A stretch of DNA of 64,000 nucleotides. Origin: Rhizocola hellebori (lineage in GTDB: Bacteria; Actinomycetota; Actinomycetes; Mycobacteriales; Micromonosporaceae). How positions within the stretch are numbered: the stretch's first letter is position 1; every line of letters starts with the position of its first letter. Where the stretch lies: the NCBI RefSeq assembly GCF_016862955.1, contig NZ_BONY01000037.1, forward strand, positions 30,793 to 94,792. Reading direction: 5' to 3'. The notes beneath the pieces are model-generated. The model was not told the DNA's origin. It saw only the letters and a program-made list of their open reading frames with translations, and made no database searches. The translations under genes were made by a program, and so were the position numbers. Shown here piece by piece: positions 23,953 to 33,129 of this stretch.

Positions 23953-25470
23953 ATGGGCAGGCGAGAACGACCGATCGATCCAACATCAGGGGCGCTGGAG
24001 GCGTTCGCCTTCGATCTGCGGTTGCTGCGGGCCAAGGCAGGTGAACCGAGCTACCGCAAGCTCGCCCAGCGAGCCGGCGTTTCGGCTTCGGCGCTGTCGG
24101 CGGCCGCGAGTGGCACCGCCCTGCCTTCGTACCGGGTGATGCTGGCCTACGTGTCGGCGTGCGGGGCCGACATCGACGAGTGGTCCTCACGCTGGGAGGC
24201 GCTGCGAGCACAGCAGGATCAGCCGCCAAATGCCTCGCCCTGGCGGGATCTGCCCCCACCGAGCTTGGCATACGGGCCAAAGGCCGCCCTTGCTCAGACC
24301 GTATGGCAGCAGTGGATCCAGGGCCGCTTGCGGACCTCAGTCGGCGATGTCGACCTCATCGCGCCGCGTATGACCGGCGGTGACGGAAAGCTGCTCGATC
24401 TCGCGACGCTCGCAGGAGCGTTGCGCGGCAACCGCCGTGTCGTGCTGGTCGGTCCGCCCGGCATCGGCAAGAGCGTTGCCTGCCTTTGCCTGGTCCGGGA
24501 ACTTCTGGCAAGCGGTTCAGGCCCCGTTCCCGTGGTGCTAGCGGCGCTTGACCTGCCGCGCGCCACGGGGGAGCCGATGGCGGACCGGTGGTGCGACGAG
24601 ATCACGCGCCGGTATCAGACGAGCAGAGCCCAGGCGATGGCATGGCTAGAAAGCGGACAGCTCCTGCCAGTGATCGACGGGCTGGATGCGCTGTCACAAG
24701 CGGATCAGACAGCATGCATCGGTGCTATCAATGTCATCCGCCCCTGTCTGATCACATGCCGCGCCGGCGCGTACGAGATGCTGGCGGCCAAATTTGGCCC
24801 GCATGACCTGGTCCGAATCCAGCCGCTGAGCCTGTCACAGGTCGAACGGCAGCTGCCCATCGAGCTCGATTCGGATCTCGCGGAATTGCTGACCACACCT
24901 GCTTTCCTGCGCCTGGCCCTGCGGATGCCATCACGCGAGGTGACCGGCCCGTCGGCGGTCTGCGCGGAACTGGTGCGTCAAAAGTCGACCGGCTACGCAC
25001 CGCATCTGGCGTGGAATTGGTTGTCGTGGATGGCTCAGTTCCCGGTGTTCGATCCGCGAAACGTGCGTGTCAGCATGCTGTCGCGGCGAGCGCATCGCGG
25101 GCTGGCCCGTGGTGGGGCGATCGGTGTCGTAGCAATCTGCGCGCTGGCGGTCATCGAAGGGACCGCATGGCTGGTCGCTGGCTGGTGGCCTGAGCCGTAC
25201 GAGGGCCCGGCCATGGCCGCCGCCCTCAGGTCAATCACCGCGATGGTATGCCTGGCTGCGGTGACCGCGGAGGCGCGACTGCGCCGAGCAATCGTGCGGT
25301 GGTTGCTGGTCGCTGAGGGTGCGCTGCCCCAAGATTTAGGACGCTTCCTGCACGCCGCTCATCGCGCCGGATTGCTGGATCAAACCCGCGACGGCTACCG
25401 CTTCGTCCACCGGCAACTGCGCCGGTACTTCCTCGCCGACGCCCATCGGCGCATCGGCCGAATCGCCTGA
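23953..25470 (+). CDS. HTH-NACHT-type NTPase with membrane segments
   Basis: 505 residues. Residues 15-80 are an XRE-type helix-turn-helix (SYRKLAQRAGVSASALSAAASG, LPSYRVMLAYVSACG). The NTPase has Walker A GPPGIGKS (about 167-174) and a Walker B-like LLPVIDGLDALS (about 237-248) where the usual acidic residue after DGLD is Ala. Two hydrophobic segments follow (about 385-405 and 417-435). The end, DGYRFVHRQLRRYFLADAH, is the NACHT C-terminal motif. HTH-NACHT proteins occur in actinomycetes as putative signalling or defence ATPases. It is bordered on both sides by secreted-protein genes; the next starts 42 nt downstream and may be co-transcribed. Confidence 0.7.
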   Translation: MGRRERPIDPTSGALEAFAFDLRLLRAKAGEPSYRKLAQRAGVSASALSAAASGTALPSYRVMLAYVSACGADIDEWSSRWEALRAQQDQPPNASPWRDLPPPSLAYGPKAALAQTVWQQWIQGRLRTSVGDVDLIAPRMTGGDGKLLDLATLAGALRGNRRVVLVGPPGIGKSVACLCLVRELLASGSGPVPVVLAALDLPRATGEPMADRWCDEITRRYQTSRAQAMAWLESGQLLPVIDGLDALSQADQTACIGAINVIRPCLITCRAGAYEMLAAKFGPHDLVRIQPLSLSQVERQLPIELDSDLAELLTTPAFLRLALRMPSREVTGPSAVCAELVRQKSTGYAPHLAWNWLSWMAQFPVFDPRNVRVSMLSRRAHRGLARGGAIGVVAICALAVIEGTAWLVAGWWPEPYEGPAMAAALRSITAMVCLAAVTAEARLRRAIVRWLLVAEGALPQDLGRFLHAAHRAGLLDQTRDGYRFVHRQLRRYFLADAHRRIGRIA

Positions 25471-25512
25471 CCCCATTTAGTTCATTCCCCTTTGGAAAGG
25501 AGCATCCCCAAA

Positions 25513-27138
25513 GTGCGAACCCATCCCAGAGTGACGCTCACCGCCGTGATGCTGCTCGGCGTGAGCCTGCTGGCCGCGCCGGCCTACGCGGCCAAGCCCC
25601 GTGCGGAGGTCATCAACGCGGATTTCGGCGTGTCCGAGCCATTGACCACGATCGCGAGCCGCCCCCAGCCCGCCGAACCGGCCGGCCTCGAAGTCCCCGA
25701 ACGCGGTGGCCCGCCCGTGCCCGACAAGGGTTTCAGCGGCGACGTGTCCGGTGTGCAGGACCCCGACGCCAACCCGGGCATCCAGGTGATCCCGCCCTCG
25801 GTCAGCTTCGACGGGCTCACCGGCACGGCCAAGCCGCCGGACCCGGTCGGCGACGTCGGGCCCAACCACTACGTGGAAATGGTCAACCTGCGCGTCGGCG
25901 TCTACACCAAGGCCGGCGCCAACCTGCTCAACGTTCCCATCGGCTCGATCTTCACCGGACTGCCCGGCACACATAACTGCGAGGGCAACCACGGCGACCC
26001 CGTCGTGCTGCACGACCAGCTGGCCAACCGATGGCTGCTGACCCAGTTCACTGCCACCGCACCATTCTTCCTATGCGTCGCGGTCTCGCAGACCGCCAAC
26101 CCGACCGGCGCGTACTTCCTCTACGCCTTCTCCACCGGCGTCAACTTCCCTGACTATCCCAAGTTCGGCGTCTGGAGCGGCGGATATCTGGCGTCCACAA
26201 GGGAATTCAACGGTGCCGCATTCGCAGGCGTCGGCACCTACGCGCTGGAGCGCTCGCAGATGCTCATCGGCGGCGCGGCCAAAGCGCTCAAGGTGTTGCT
26301 CACCACCGCGGGCGGGGCATGGCAGCCCGGCGACGGACTGCTACCCGCCGACCTGGATGGGACCACGCTGCCACCCAACGCCACACTCGCCCCGTTCATT
26401 GGCACCATGGACAACGGTGCCGGCCTTGGTGCACCCTTCGATGGCATCAACGTCTTCCATCTGCGGTGGAACTTCGCCGCCAACACCGCGACGCTGACGT
26501 TGGTCAGATCGATTCCAGGCCCGGCGATCGACACCATCTACCCATGCGCGCCAACCAGCCGCGACTGCCTGGAACAGGCGGGGACCACGCAGAAGCTTGA
26601 CATTTTGTCGTACCGGCAGCGGCCCATGCATCGTGCCGCCTACCGAAACTTTGGCACCCACGAGTCACTGGTCACCAACCAGAGCGCCGAGTACGTCTTC
26701 GCCGGTACCAGCCGCGCTGGGCTGCGCTGGTGGGAGCTGCGCGGGCTGAGCACCAATGCCCCCACTCTGGCTCAGTCCGGGCCGTTCGTGGCCAGCGGTG
26801 TCGACCGCATCCACCGGTGGATGGGCAGCATCGCCCAGGACCGCGCCGGAAACATGATTATGGGGTACAGCATCAGCAGCGCCAACATCTTCCCGAGCAT
26901 CCGCTACACCGGCCGGATCAGCACCGACCCGCCTAACGTCATGCCACAGGGCGAAGGGCAGATCATCGCCGGGACCGGTGCCCAGACCGGAAGCCCACGC
27001 TGGGGCGACTACACGTCGATGAACATAGATCCTGCCGACGATTGCACCTTCTGGTACGTCAACCAGTACTACGCCGTTACCGGTGCGACCTGGCGCACCC
27101 GCATCGGCCACTTCAGATTCCCCGCACCCACCTGCTGA
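25513..27138 (+). CDS. Large secreted protein with GDVGPNHY motif
   Basis: 541 residues, GTG start downstream of AAAGGAG. Signal peptide VTLTAVMLLGVSLLAAPAYA. The motif PPDPVGDVGPNHYVEMVN (about residues 115-132) with repeated blade-like strands (NRWLLTQFT, YPKFGVWSGGYLAS, RIHRWMGSIAQDRAGNM, SPRWGDYTSMNIDP) marks a family of exported bacterial beta-propeller proteins of unknown function. Six Cys are likely disulfide-bonded. It lies just downstream of the HTH-NACHT gene. Confidence 0.6.
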   Translation: MRTHPRVTLTAVMLLGVSLLAAPAYAAKPRAEVINADFGVSEPLTTIASRPQPAEPAGLEVPERGGPPVPDKGFSGDVSGVQDPDANPGIQVIPPSVSFDGLTGTAKPPDPVGDVGPNHYVEMVNLRVGVYTKAGANLLNVPIGSIFTGLPGTHNCEGNHGDPVVLHDQLANRWLLTQFTATAPFFLCVAVSQTANPTGAYFLYAFSTGVNFPDYPKFGVWSGGYLASTREFNGAAFAGVGTYALERSQMLIGGAAKALKVLLTTAGGAWQPGDGLLPADLDGTTLPPNATLAPFIGTMDNGAGLGAPFDGINVFHLRWNFAANTATLTLVRSIPGPAIDTIYPCAPTSRDCLEQAGTTQKLDILSYRQRPMHRAAYRNFGTHESLVTNQSAEYVFAGTSRAGLRWWELRGLSTNAPTLAQSGPFVASGVDRIHRWMGSIAQDRAGNMIMGYSISSANIFPSIRYTGRISTDPPNVMPQGEGQIIAGTGAQTGSPRWGDYTSMNIDPADDCTFWYVNQYYAVTGATWRTRIGHFRFPAPTC

Positions 27139-27148
27139 CCACACAGCC

Positions 27149-27186
27149 CCTGCCGCGCCGCGCTCTTCCTGAGACGGCGCGGCAGG
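27149..27186. terminator. Hairpin terminator
   Basis: Perfect 12-bp stem CCTGCCGCGCCG / CGGCGCGGCAGG, 10 nt after the stop; the following 185 bases to 27371 show no gene. Confidence 0.65.
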
Positions 27187-27371
27187 CCCTCTTCGCCGCC
27201 CCTAGCCATCCGACCGGCCTTTGTCGAGCAGAAGCCGACATGCCCGGCGTGGCTGCCTCGATTGTTGATCATCCGCTGGCCCGCATGGCTCACACGTCGA
27301 GTGGCGGGTTCCGTCCCAAAGTTGCGCGAGCTGGTCCAGCAGCGATGCCTGCCGCCTCGGCCCGGATCAAG

Positions 27372-27836
27372 CTACCTGATGACGACGGGCGTGCTTTGTG
27401 TCATCTGGCTGAACCTGCCGTTGACGCCGATTGCTTGTACGGCGTACAGGTACTCTCCGGCCGCGGGTCGCGGATCAAGCATTGTGATGTCCTGGGCCGC
27501 GGGCCGGCCGATGACTGTCCACTGTGGCAGGTTCGCCAGCCGACGCAGACATAGGTAGCCGGCAAGGTCCTCGCCAGTGGCGTGCCAAGACAGCAGAACG
27601 CCGCCTGCCACTTCAACTGCACTTAGCTGCGCTGGTGCCAGCGGTTCGATAGCGGCGGCGCCTGCTGAGTTGATCCCGTTTGGTACAGCCGATGCAGTGG
27701 GGATGGGCTGACCTGACCCTCCAACCGGCCCGGCGGATACGGTGCTGCCAGAGGCCGCAGCCGGTGTGTCACCGGCAACGGGGGCGCATCCCGGCAGGCA
27801 CAGCAGGGCTACGGTGAACACCAGGATCCGCCGCAT
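27372..27836 (-). CDS. Lipoprotein with a fibronectin-III-like domain
   Basis: 154 residues, ATG preceded by GAGGTGGG. Lipobox LCLPGC (Cys17), a Ser/Ala/Gly linker of about 50 residues, then one FnIII-like module (PAQLSAVEVAGGVLLSWHATG, LAGYLCLRRL, GEYLYAVQAIGVNGRFS). Shares the FnIII theme with the 19942 gene. Transcribed downstream of nothing obvious; the metalloprotease gene ends 55 nt away upstream. Confidence 0.6.
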   Translation of the reverse strand: MRRILVFTVALLCLPGCAPVAGDTPAAASGSTVSAGPVGGSGQPIPTASAVPNGINSAGAAAIEPLAPAQLSAVEVAGGVLLSWHATGEDLAGYLCLRRLANLPQWTVIGRPAAQDITMLDPRPAAGEYLYAVQAIGVNGRFSQMTQSTPVVIR

Positions 27837-27891
27837 GATCCCACCTCACTTGGGCGGCGGGGGCCTCACGGCCTCCGCCACCGCCGATCGA

Positions 27892-30153
27892 TCACTTCAA
27901 TTTGAACAACGCGAACTGCTGGCTGCCGTCACGGAACTGCACGGTCAGGCGTCGGCAGGTGCCTGACCACGGTTTGCTGGTCTTCCAGACATAGGTGTAC
28001 TGGTCGGTAAGCGGATCGTAGGTGAGCGTGGCCTGACCCGGGTTCACGGTCTGCTCGATATCGTCCACCGGTGCACCACTGTCACAGGCGATCTGCTGTG
28101 AATAGGGCGATCCGGCCGCGAAGATGTCCAGCCCTTGATTGCCGCCGAGGCTGAATTTGACCGGGATCGCGCTGCCGGCCTTGACGGCGTTGACCGTCGG
28201 CGGGTTGTCCACCGGGCTGAAGAAGCCGGTGAAGGTGAACTGCGTCAGCGGTGGGATCTTCGCCGCCGCCTCCACCGTAAGAGTGTCCGACTCAGTCTCC
28301 ATCGGCAGGTCCGGCGCGGCGCCGGCCAAGCCGATCGCGCCGCCCTTGAACGTGATGTTGGCCCAGTCGTTGTACCCGTTAAGCGTGGTGTTGCCGGCCT
28401 CGTTGTTGACGTCGAACGAGACTCCGGTCTCGGTTGAGTTGCCGTTGCAGTTCCAGTCGATAGCACCACCAGCGTTGGCAACCGCCACATAGGCACCAGA
28501 TGCCGGACACCAATGCCGAGTTCCGTAACCGGGGGCGCCGATGCCGGCCGGTTCGCTGAGGCTGTTCTCGTTCAACGATGCCAACGCCGACCGGGAGTAG
28601 TCGAAGGTTCCCGCCACACCGTTCTTGATCAGCCCGTCAAGCTGGAAACCGTAGTTCATGATGCTCAGATAGTTCGGTTTGTAGTTGTCGTGATCACCGC
28701 CGCCGTGCTTAAGACCCAGGTTGTGCCCGAGTTCGTGCATCAGTGTGCCCGCCTGCTGGTTGTCGGTGCCGACGCTGTTGGCGAACGAGCCGAGGCTCAC
28801 GATCAGGTCGCTGGCACCGAACCCGCGTGACAGGCCCGACGAGGTCGTTGAGTCGTAGTTGTGGCCGGAGATCACGTAATGGAAGATCGGTGTCCGGCCA
28901 GTCGGAGTGAAGTTAGTGTTCTTGAGCGCGTCGAAAGCACTCCAGTTGTAGGTGGACGGAGTGCCGGTGCCCAGGTTCGCCACCTCAGCCAACTGATTGC
29001 CGCGGCTTAACGTGCCCCAGGTCGCGTTGGTGGAGAAGTTCATGATGCTGCCAGGACCCTGGTCGACGTGCATGTTGATCCCGACCGACCCTGTCGGGCT
29101 GACATATGGCGATGCCGCGAAGGCGTCCACCACCTTCTTGATCGCTGTGTTGGAGAGGGCGTGGCTGTGAGCACCGCCGCCCATCCAGTCGATCTCCAGG
29201 AAGATGTCGGGTTTGTTCTTGTCCGCGCCCATCGCCGGCAGGTCGACGAATTGCGGCGTGACAGGGCCAGAGGCGTCCGGGTCGATGGTGACTCCGTTGG
29301 TCTCCCACTCGTCCAGTAACGCGTCACCGTCGCTGTCGACACCACCGCCGGTGGCGCACGACCCAGGTGGGATTTCAAAAGCGACGGCACGCCGCGGTTC
29401 GTATGCCTCCACCGACCACATCACCGTCTTGGGAGAGAAGGTCACACTGTCACATTCGAGATCCTCGTCGCGTACCCCACCAGCGCCGGTGCCGAAGTCA
29501 AACACTGGGGCGAAATTGTCGCGTCGCACCACCCACACGTGGTTGCAGCCGTTGGAACCTTCGAAAAGAAGCTCTCCGCCGATGGCCACTCCGCTGTTGA
29601 AGCATCCGCTGCCGTGCCAGCCGAAGCTGCTCAGCAGAGCACCGGCGACACTGTACTTGTAGATGGTCTGGGACACATCGGGGCTGATCAGCAACGTGTC
29701 GTCCTTGGCGTCGTATGCCAGGCCGTCGTCAAGTTCGATGGTCGCCGCAGCGGTCGCGTTGAACACCACGGAGCCAGCGCCCGACACCGGATCGATCAAA
29801 CGGATGTCGCCGTCGGACCCGACACCGCCACCCCAGCCGGCCCAAATCTTCTTTCGCTTGCCATCCCACGCCAACGCGCCCAGGCCGCCGGCCACGTTGT
29901 AGGAAGCCAAAATCGCGCCGGTGAGCGCGTTGGCCTTGTACAGATCAGGACTGCTGGCGTAGCAGCTGTACCACAGCTGCTCACCGTCAAAGGCGATGCC
30001 GACACCGATGCCGCTGCCGCACGGAGCGGCGAAGTCGGTCTCATGCACTAGGTCCCCGTTGGCCGCGCTGACTGGTACGGACGCGATCAACGCGCTTGCC
30101 AGCATTGCGGCCGCTACCGCGTAGAGCCATCGCTGTTTGAGTAGTCGATACAT
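27892..30153 (-). CDS. Secreted zinc metalloprotease with PxKF domain
   Basis: 753 residues from the ATG at 30153, preceded by AGGAGGAG. Signal peptide WLYAVAAAMLASALIASVPVSA, then a propeller-like region with repeated DGEQLWYSCY / DGKRKKIWAGWGG strands, a calcium-type DSDGDALLDEWE loop, and the metzincin site HELGHNLGLKH with Met-turn SIMNYG. The C-terminus (VKAGSAIPVKFSLGGNQG to GTCRRLTVQFRDGS) is a PxKF domain, usual in secreted actinobacterial proteins. It likely degrades extracellular protein; the fused propeller is uncommon. Confidence 0.75.
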   Translation of the reverse strand: MYRLLKQRWLYAVAAAMLASALIASVPVSAANGDLVHETDFAAPCGSGIGVGIAFDGEQLWYSCYASSPDLYKANALTGAILASYNVAGGLGALAWDGKRKKIWAGWGGGVGSDGDIRLIDPVSGAGSVVFNATAAATIELDDGLAYDAKDDTLLISPDVSQTIYKYSVAGALLSSFGWHGSGCFNSGVAIGGELLFEGSNGCNHVWVVRRDNFAPVFDFGTGAGGVRDEDLECDSVTFSPKTVMWSVEAYEPRRAVAFEIPPGSCATGGGVDSDGDALLDEWETNGVTIDPDASGPVTPQFVDLPAMGADKNKPDIFLEIDWMGGGAHSHALSNTAIKKVVDAFAASPYVSPTGSVGINMHVDQGPGSIMNFSTNATWGTLSRGNQLAEVANLGTGTPSTYNWSAFDALKNTNFTPTGRTPIFHYVISGHNYDSTTSSGLSRGFGASDLIVSLGSFANSVGTDNQQAGTLMHELGHNLGLKHGGGDHDNYKPNYLSIMNYGFQLDGLIKNGVAGTFDYSRSALASLNENSLSEPAGIGAPGYGTRHWCPASGAYVAVANAGGAIDWNCNGNSTETGVSFDVNNEAGNTTLNGYNDWANITFKGGAIGLAGAAPDLPMETESDTLTVEAAAKIPPLTQFTFTGFFSPVDNPPTVNAVKAGSAIPVKFSLGGNQGLDIFAAGSPYSQQIACDSGAPVDDIEQTVNPGQATLTYDPLTDQYTYVWKTSKPWSGTCRRLTVQFRDGSQQFALFKLK

Positions 30154-30908
30154 CTGTCTCCTCCTGGCTCGGTGCCTGCAGGGTCGGCTGGCACCGTCGG
30201 GTACCCGCCAGAAACGACACTTGTCCAGGACAACAATCACTAACATCGCAGAGACGGTGATCTGACATAGACGCCGACCGAAAGTTGCCTGCACAGAGCC
30301 AGCCATCGAAAACCCGATACAGTGCGCCGAACCCATCGGAGTGGAATCGCTATCGGAATCACACTTTGGAGCGAACGGCGCAGACATTGGAGCAAGTTTG
30401 CGATACGCATGCTGCCGTGCCTACAAAATCTAGTTCAGCGGTGACGCAGGAAATCGCCTGATCTAGATTGGCGCATTGACCCGAGCCAAAGCCATGCGCC
30501 CAAGTATCGTGCCGCGACAGAACCCGGTGAGACGCGGCGCTTCGGGGACCTCGAGATCGATCTCGGAAAGTGGCCGATCGGACAAGCCGCGGGTCGTCTC
30601 GCAAGGATCCATATCGGAATGGTGTTCTGGGTGACGGGGATTACGGTTGTGACCAAGCTGGTCATCGATACATACTGGTTGTGCCCGTCAATGAGCTTGC
30701 GACTAGAGTGATTATTAGGTGACTGAACCGACCGGGGATGGCCCGGAGCTGCGGTTTGTGGCATTGGCTGCCGAAGCTGACATTGACTGATTTGGCTACT
30801 TGCGATGGCGGGCGGCTTGCGCGTTTGGCGCGCTGTTTTCTGTTGAGCCGTCACGCCTGTTGCCGGGCATTTCTATGTCTGGTGGCACGCCGTCGCAAGG
30901 GGACTCTC
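30154..30908. other. 755-base gene-poor stretch
   Basis: No complete gene is convincing. From about 30438 to 30713 the plus strand carries an open frame without a start codon whose translation contains DLEIDLGKWPIGQAAGRLA and a hydrophobic stretch MVFWVTGITVVTKLVI, possibly a decayed gene. A short frame at 30719-30790 (GTG, 23 codons, TEPTGDGPELRFVALAAEAD) may be a truncated start. The rest shows nothing. Confidence 0.3.
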
Positions 30909-31700
30909 ATGGACGATCTGTTGGTCGTTGGCATGGATCTGGTTACTGGACGGGTTGTTCATGTCGGCGATGCGTCAGCTGATACCTGGAAGATCAAGGG
31001 TTTTGGCGGTGATGGCACGCTGGTGTGCCGTGACTGCCTGGACGGGGATGGTGTGCCTGCCGGGACGAAGGTGCCTTTGGTGTACCGCGGCAGGCTGCAT
31101 GGCAAGCGCCGCGCGCATTTTGCTCATCCTCCGGGACTTGGTCCGAAGGGTGGGCACTGGCCTGAGACGGCATGGCACCGTGATGCGAAGAAGGCGATAG
31201 CGTCGTGGGCGTGCTGGCAGCCGGGGTTCGTCAGCGTCTGCTTGGAACGGTGGACACCGGATCGGCGTCGCCGCAGCGATGTCAGGGTCACGTTGCGTGA
31301 GGGACCGGTGATCGCGATCGAAGTGCAGCAGCATGCGATGACCGATTCGGCCTGGCGCAAACGTCACCGCGACTATGCCTCCGAAGGGATCCTGGATATC
31401 TGGTTGTGGCATCAGCGAGTCGGCGTTCCCGGTATAGCGCTGGGCGAGCCGCAATGCCATTGGCAGCTCAACGAGCAACTCGATCGCATCGGTATGCCGA
31501 TCGCCCATGCTCATATCGGAGACGCTGGGAATGCGGCGGCGCCTGGTCTATGGCTTGGTGAGCACTACCCGCCATGCTCGGGAGATCGGGTGAGGTTCGC
31601 CTGGCAGGACCTATCCGATCTGACGTTGTCCGGTCGTCGTGGCCTGGTGCTCGTGGAGCATGCTGATGGGCTGTGGCCGGGGATGCCATCGGGATCCTGA
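30909..31700 (+). CDS. CoiA-like competence nuclease
   Basis: 263 residues, ATG preceded by AAGGGGA. An N-terminal Cys motif (VCRDCLDGDG) and HFAHPPG are followed by ETAWHRDAKKAIASWA and the nuclease core SDVRVTL...VIAIEVQQHAMTDSAWRKRHRDYASEGI, then LDIWLW. D, E-x-Q and the long helix match the PD-(D/E)XK nuclease of CoiA. CoiA promotes DNA processing in competence of Firmicutes; actinobacterial relatives often lie in accessory regions. Role here is unknown. Confidence 0.7.
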   Translation: MDDLLVVGMDLVTGRVVHVGDASADTWKIKGFGGDGTLVCRDCLDGDGVPAGTKVPLVYRGRLHGKRRAHFAHPPGLGPKGGHWPETAWHRDAKKAIASWACWQPGFVSVCLERWTPDRRRRSDVRVTLREGPVIAIEVQQHAMTDSAWRKRHRDYASEGILDIWLWHQRVGVPGIALGEPQCHWQLNEQLDRIGMPIAHAHIGDAGNAAAPGLWLGEHYPPCSGDRVRFAWQDLSDLTLSGRRGLVLVEHADGLWPGMPSGS

Positions 31701-31802
31701 TTAGATTCCAGCCGAAGTCAGCGTTGGCCGGCGAAGCGACCGCTGAGTCTGCGTGTCGTGGACCGGCCAGCCGCAGTATTCCCGATTGGTGTTCAGGCCT
31801 GT

Positions 31803-32207
31803 TCAGGGTTGGGCGGTGATGGCGGTGATTCCGGGTAGGTCGCCGAATTTGGCGGCGGCGTCGCGGCTGACGATCAGGCGGTCGGTTTCGAGGGCGTGGG
31901 CAGCGATGATGAGGTCGTGGGCGCCGCGAGATTTGCCTTGTTTGCGGGTGTGGGCGATGAGGCGGACGTGGTGTGCTGCGGTGGTGTCGGTGTAGTCGAG
32001 GGTGTCAATGGTGGAGGTGATGGTTGCCAGAGCGCGGGCGCGGTCGGCTGCCCGCTCGGCTGTGTCGGCTAGCTCGATGCCGGTGCGGTATTCGGCGATG
32101 GTGATGGCGGCGATGGCGAGTTCGTCGTCGTCGAATTGAGTTTGGTTGATGGTGGCGCGTTCGTAGGCGATGAGGATGTTGGTGTCGAGGATCAGGCGCC
32201 GGCCCAC
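31803..32207 (-). CDS. vapC: VapC-type PIN toxin
   Basis: 134 residues. LILDTNILIAYER, then AAITIAEYRTGIE, and AHDLIIAAHALETDRLIVSRD give the acidic PIN residues (Asp8 in LDTN, Glu in AEYRTG, Asp in HDLIIA, Asp in SRD). PIN toxins cut tRNA or rRNA. Overlaps its antitoxin by 16 nt and is transcribed from it. Confidence 0.85.
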   Translation of the reverse strand: MGRRLILDTNILIAYERATINQTQFDDDELAIAAITIAEYRTGIELADTAERAADRARALATITSTIDTLDYTDTTAAHHVRLIAHTRKQGKSRGAHDLIIAAHALETDRLIVSRDAAAKFGDLPGITAITAQP

Positions 32208-32449
32208 GGATCATCCCCATCGTTGGTGAGAAGCGCTGTGGCGTCGGCGATGTCGTGTTCGAAACGGTCGTCAGGGGGTGTTGTGGAAGCCAGGGCGGCG
32301 CGCAGGTCTCTGCCGGTACGGCGGTGAGCTGGCCGGATTTCAGCGACGGGGCGGTTGCCTCTTGTCACGACCACGCTCTCTCCGCGTTCTATGGCGTCGA
32401 GGAGGTCGGAGAACCTCCGGGATGCTTCGGTGGCTGTCATGGTCCGCAT
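32192..32449 (-). CDS. vapB: Phd/YefM-type antitoxin, VapB-like
   Basis: 85 residues from the ATG at 32449 (an upstream ATG at 32461 is less likely because it sits within the -10). MTATEASRRFSDLLDAIERGESVVVTRGNRPVAEIRP is a Phd/YefM DNA-binding domain; the disordered acidic end neutralises the toxin. ATG is 7 nt after TATGAT, so the mRNA is probably leaderless. Confidence 0.85.
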   Translation of the reverse strand: MRTMTATEASRRFSDLLDAIERGESVVVTRGNRPVAEIRPAHRRTGRDLRAALASTTPPDDRFEHDIADATALLTNDGDDPWAGA

Positions 32450-32456
32450 GACCACG

Positions 32457-32476
32457 ATCATATCTGATAATCAGAT
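32457..32476 (-). promoter_or_regulatory. VapBC promoter and operator
   Basis: -10 TATGAT (32462-32457 on the minus strand) joined to the perfect palindrome ATCTGAT-A-ATCAGAT (32462-32476), the likely autoregulatory site of the antitoxin. Confidence 0.6.
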
Positions 32477-32607
32477 TCGGCGGCGACTGTATGCGCCCAC
32501 ATTGGCACAGCGCCCCTTACCGATGAATCATGCCGGTTTGTCGTGATGTTGTGGACCCGGGCGGTGAATGGTCATGGCGAGGGCGTGCCAATCGGGAGGT
32601 GGGAAGA

Positions 32608-32925
32608 GTGGAGGACCGACGTCCGGTTGTCGGTGACTTTCTGACCTTGTTCGACATTGGCGAGATCGCGCAGTGGACGCGGCATGGCGAGTCGATGATC
32701 CGAAGGTGGATTGGCAGCGGGAAGATCCCTGGCTGTTATCGGACCCGGCCGGGCGGGAAGATCTTCATGAGCGGTGATCAGCTCGCACTGCTGATCAGAT
32801 CGTGGCAGGAGGCCGACATCGAACCGCCAAATCCCGCGCGGCGGTCCACGCGCGTCAAGCGTCGTGATCCAGTTGCGCCCACCCGCCGAGGCGGACACGC
32901 GCCCAAGCAGCGCCTCGCGTCGTAG
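32608..32925 (+). CDS. HTH (MerR/excisionase-like) protein
   Basis: 105 residues from a GTG preceded by GGGAGGTGGGAAGA. LTLFDIGEIAQWTRHGESMIRRWIGSGKIPGCYRTRPGGKIFMSGDQLALLI is a helix-turn-helix with a wing, as in small excisionase-type proteins; the tail is basic (STRVKRRDPVAPTRRG). It may belong to a decayed mobile element, as no integrase is present nearby. Confidence 0.55.
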   Translation: MEDRRPVVGDFLTLFDIGEIAQWTRHGESMIRRWIGSGKIPGCYRTRPGGKIFMSGDQLALLIRSWQEADIEPPNPARRSTRVKRRDPVAPTRRGGHAPKQRLAS

Positions 32926-32964
32926 GAGGTTCGTTGTCAAAAACGATACATCGAAGCATTGATG

Positions 32965-33050
32965 AGCTATCCGGCGCACCCTTGGGTGCACCGTAGCTTT
33001 TCAGCAGCTCACGAGCTGTTTCTCGAAGAGCCCGGCCTACCCGCCGGGCT
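32965..33050. terminator. Two successive hairpins
   Basis: First: GCACCC-TT-GGGTGC with flanking AGCTA/TAGCT, then TTTT (32965-33001). Second: AGCCCGGC / GCCGGGCT (33029-33050). They close the HTH gene; the gap to 33130 shows nothing else. Confidence 0.6.
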
Positions 33051-33129
33051 TAACCCATCTGTCCCGCCAGATGCCTACGGATGATCTATCGTCCAAGCTA
33101 AGGGATCACGCCTCAAACTACGAGGACAC

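Noticed and set aside
30435..30854. 139-codon minus-strand frame in the gene-poor gap
   Set aside because: No ribosome-binding site and no protein-like pattern apart from chance hydrophobic patches.
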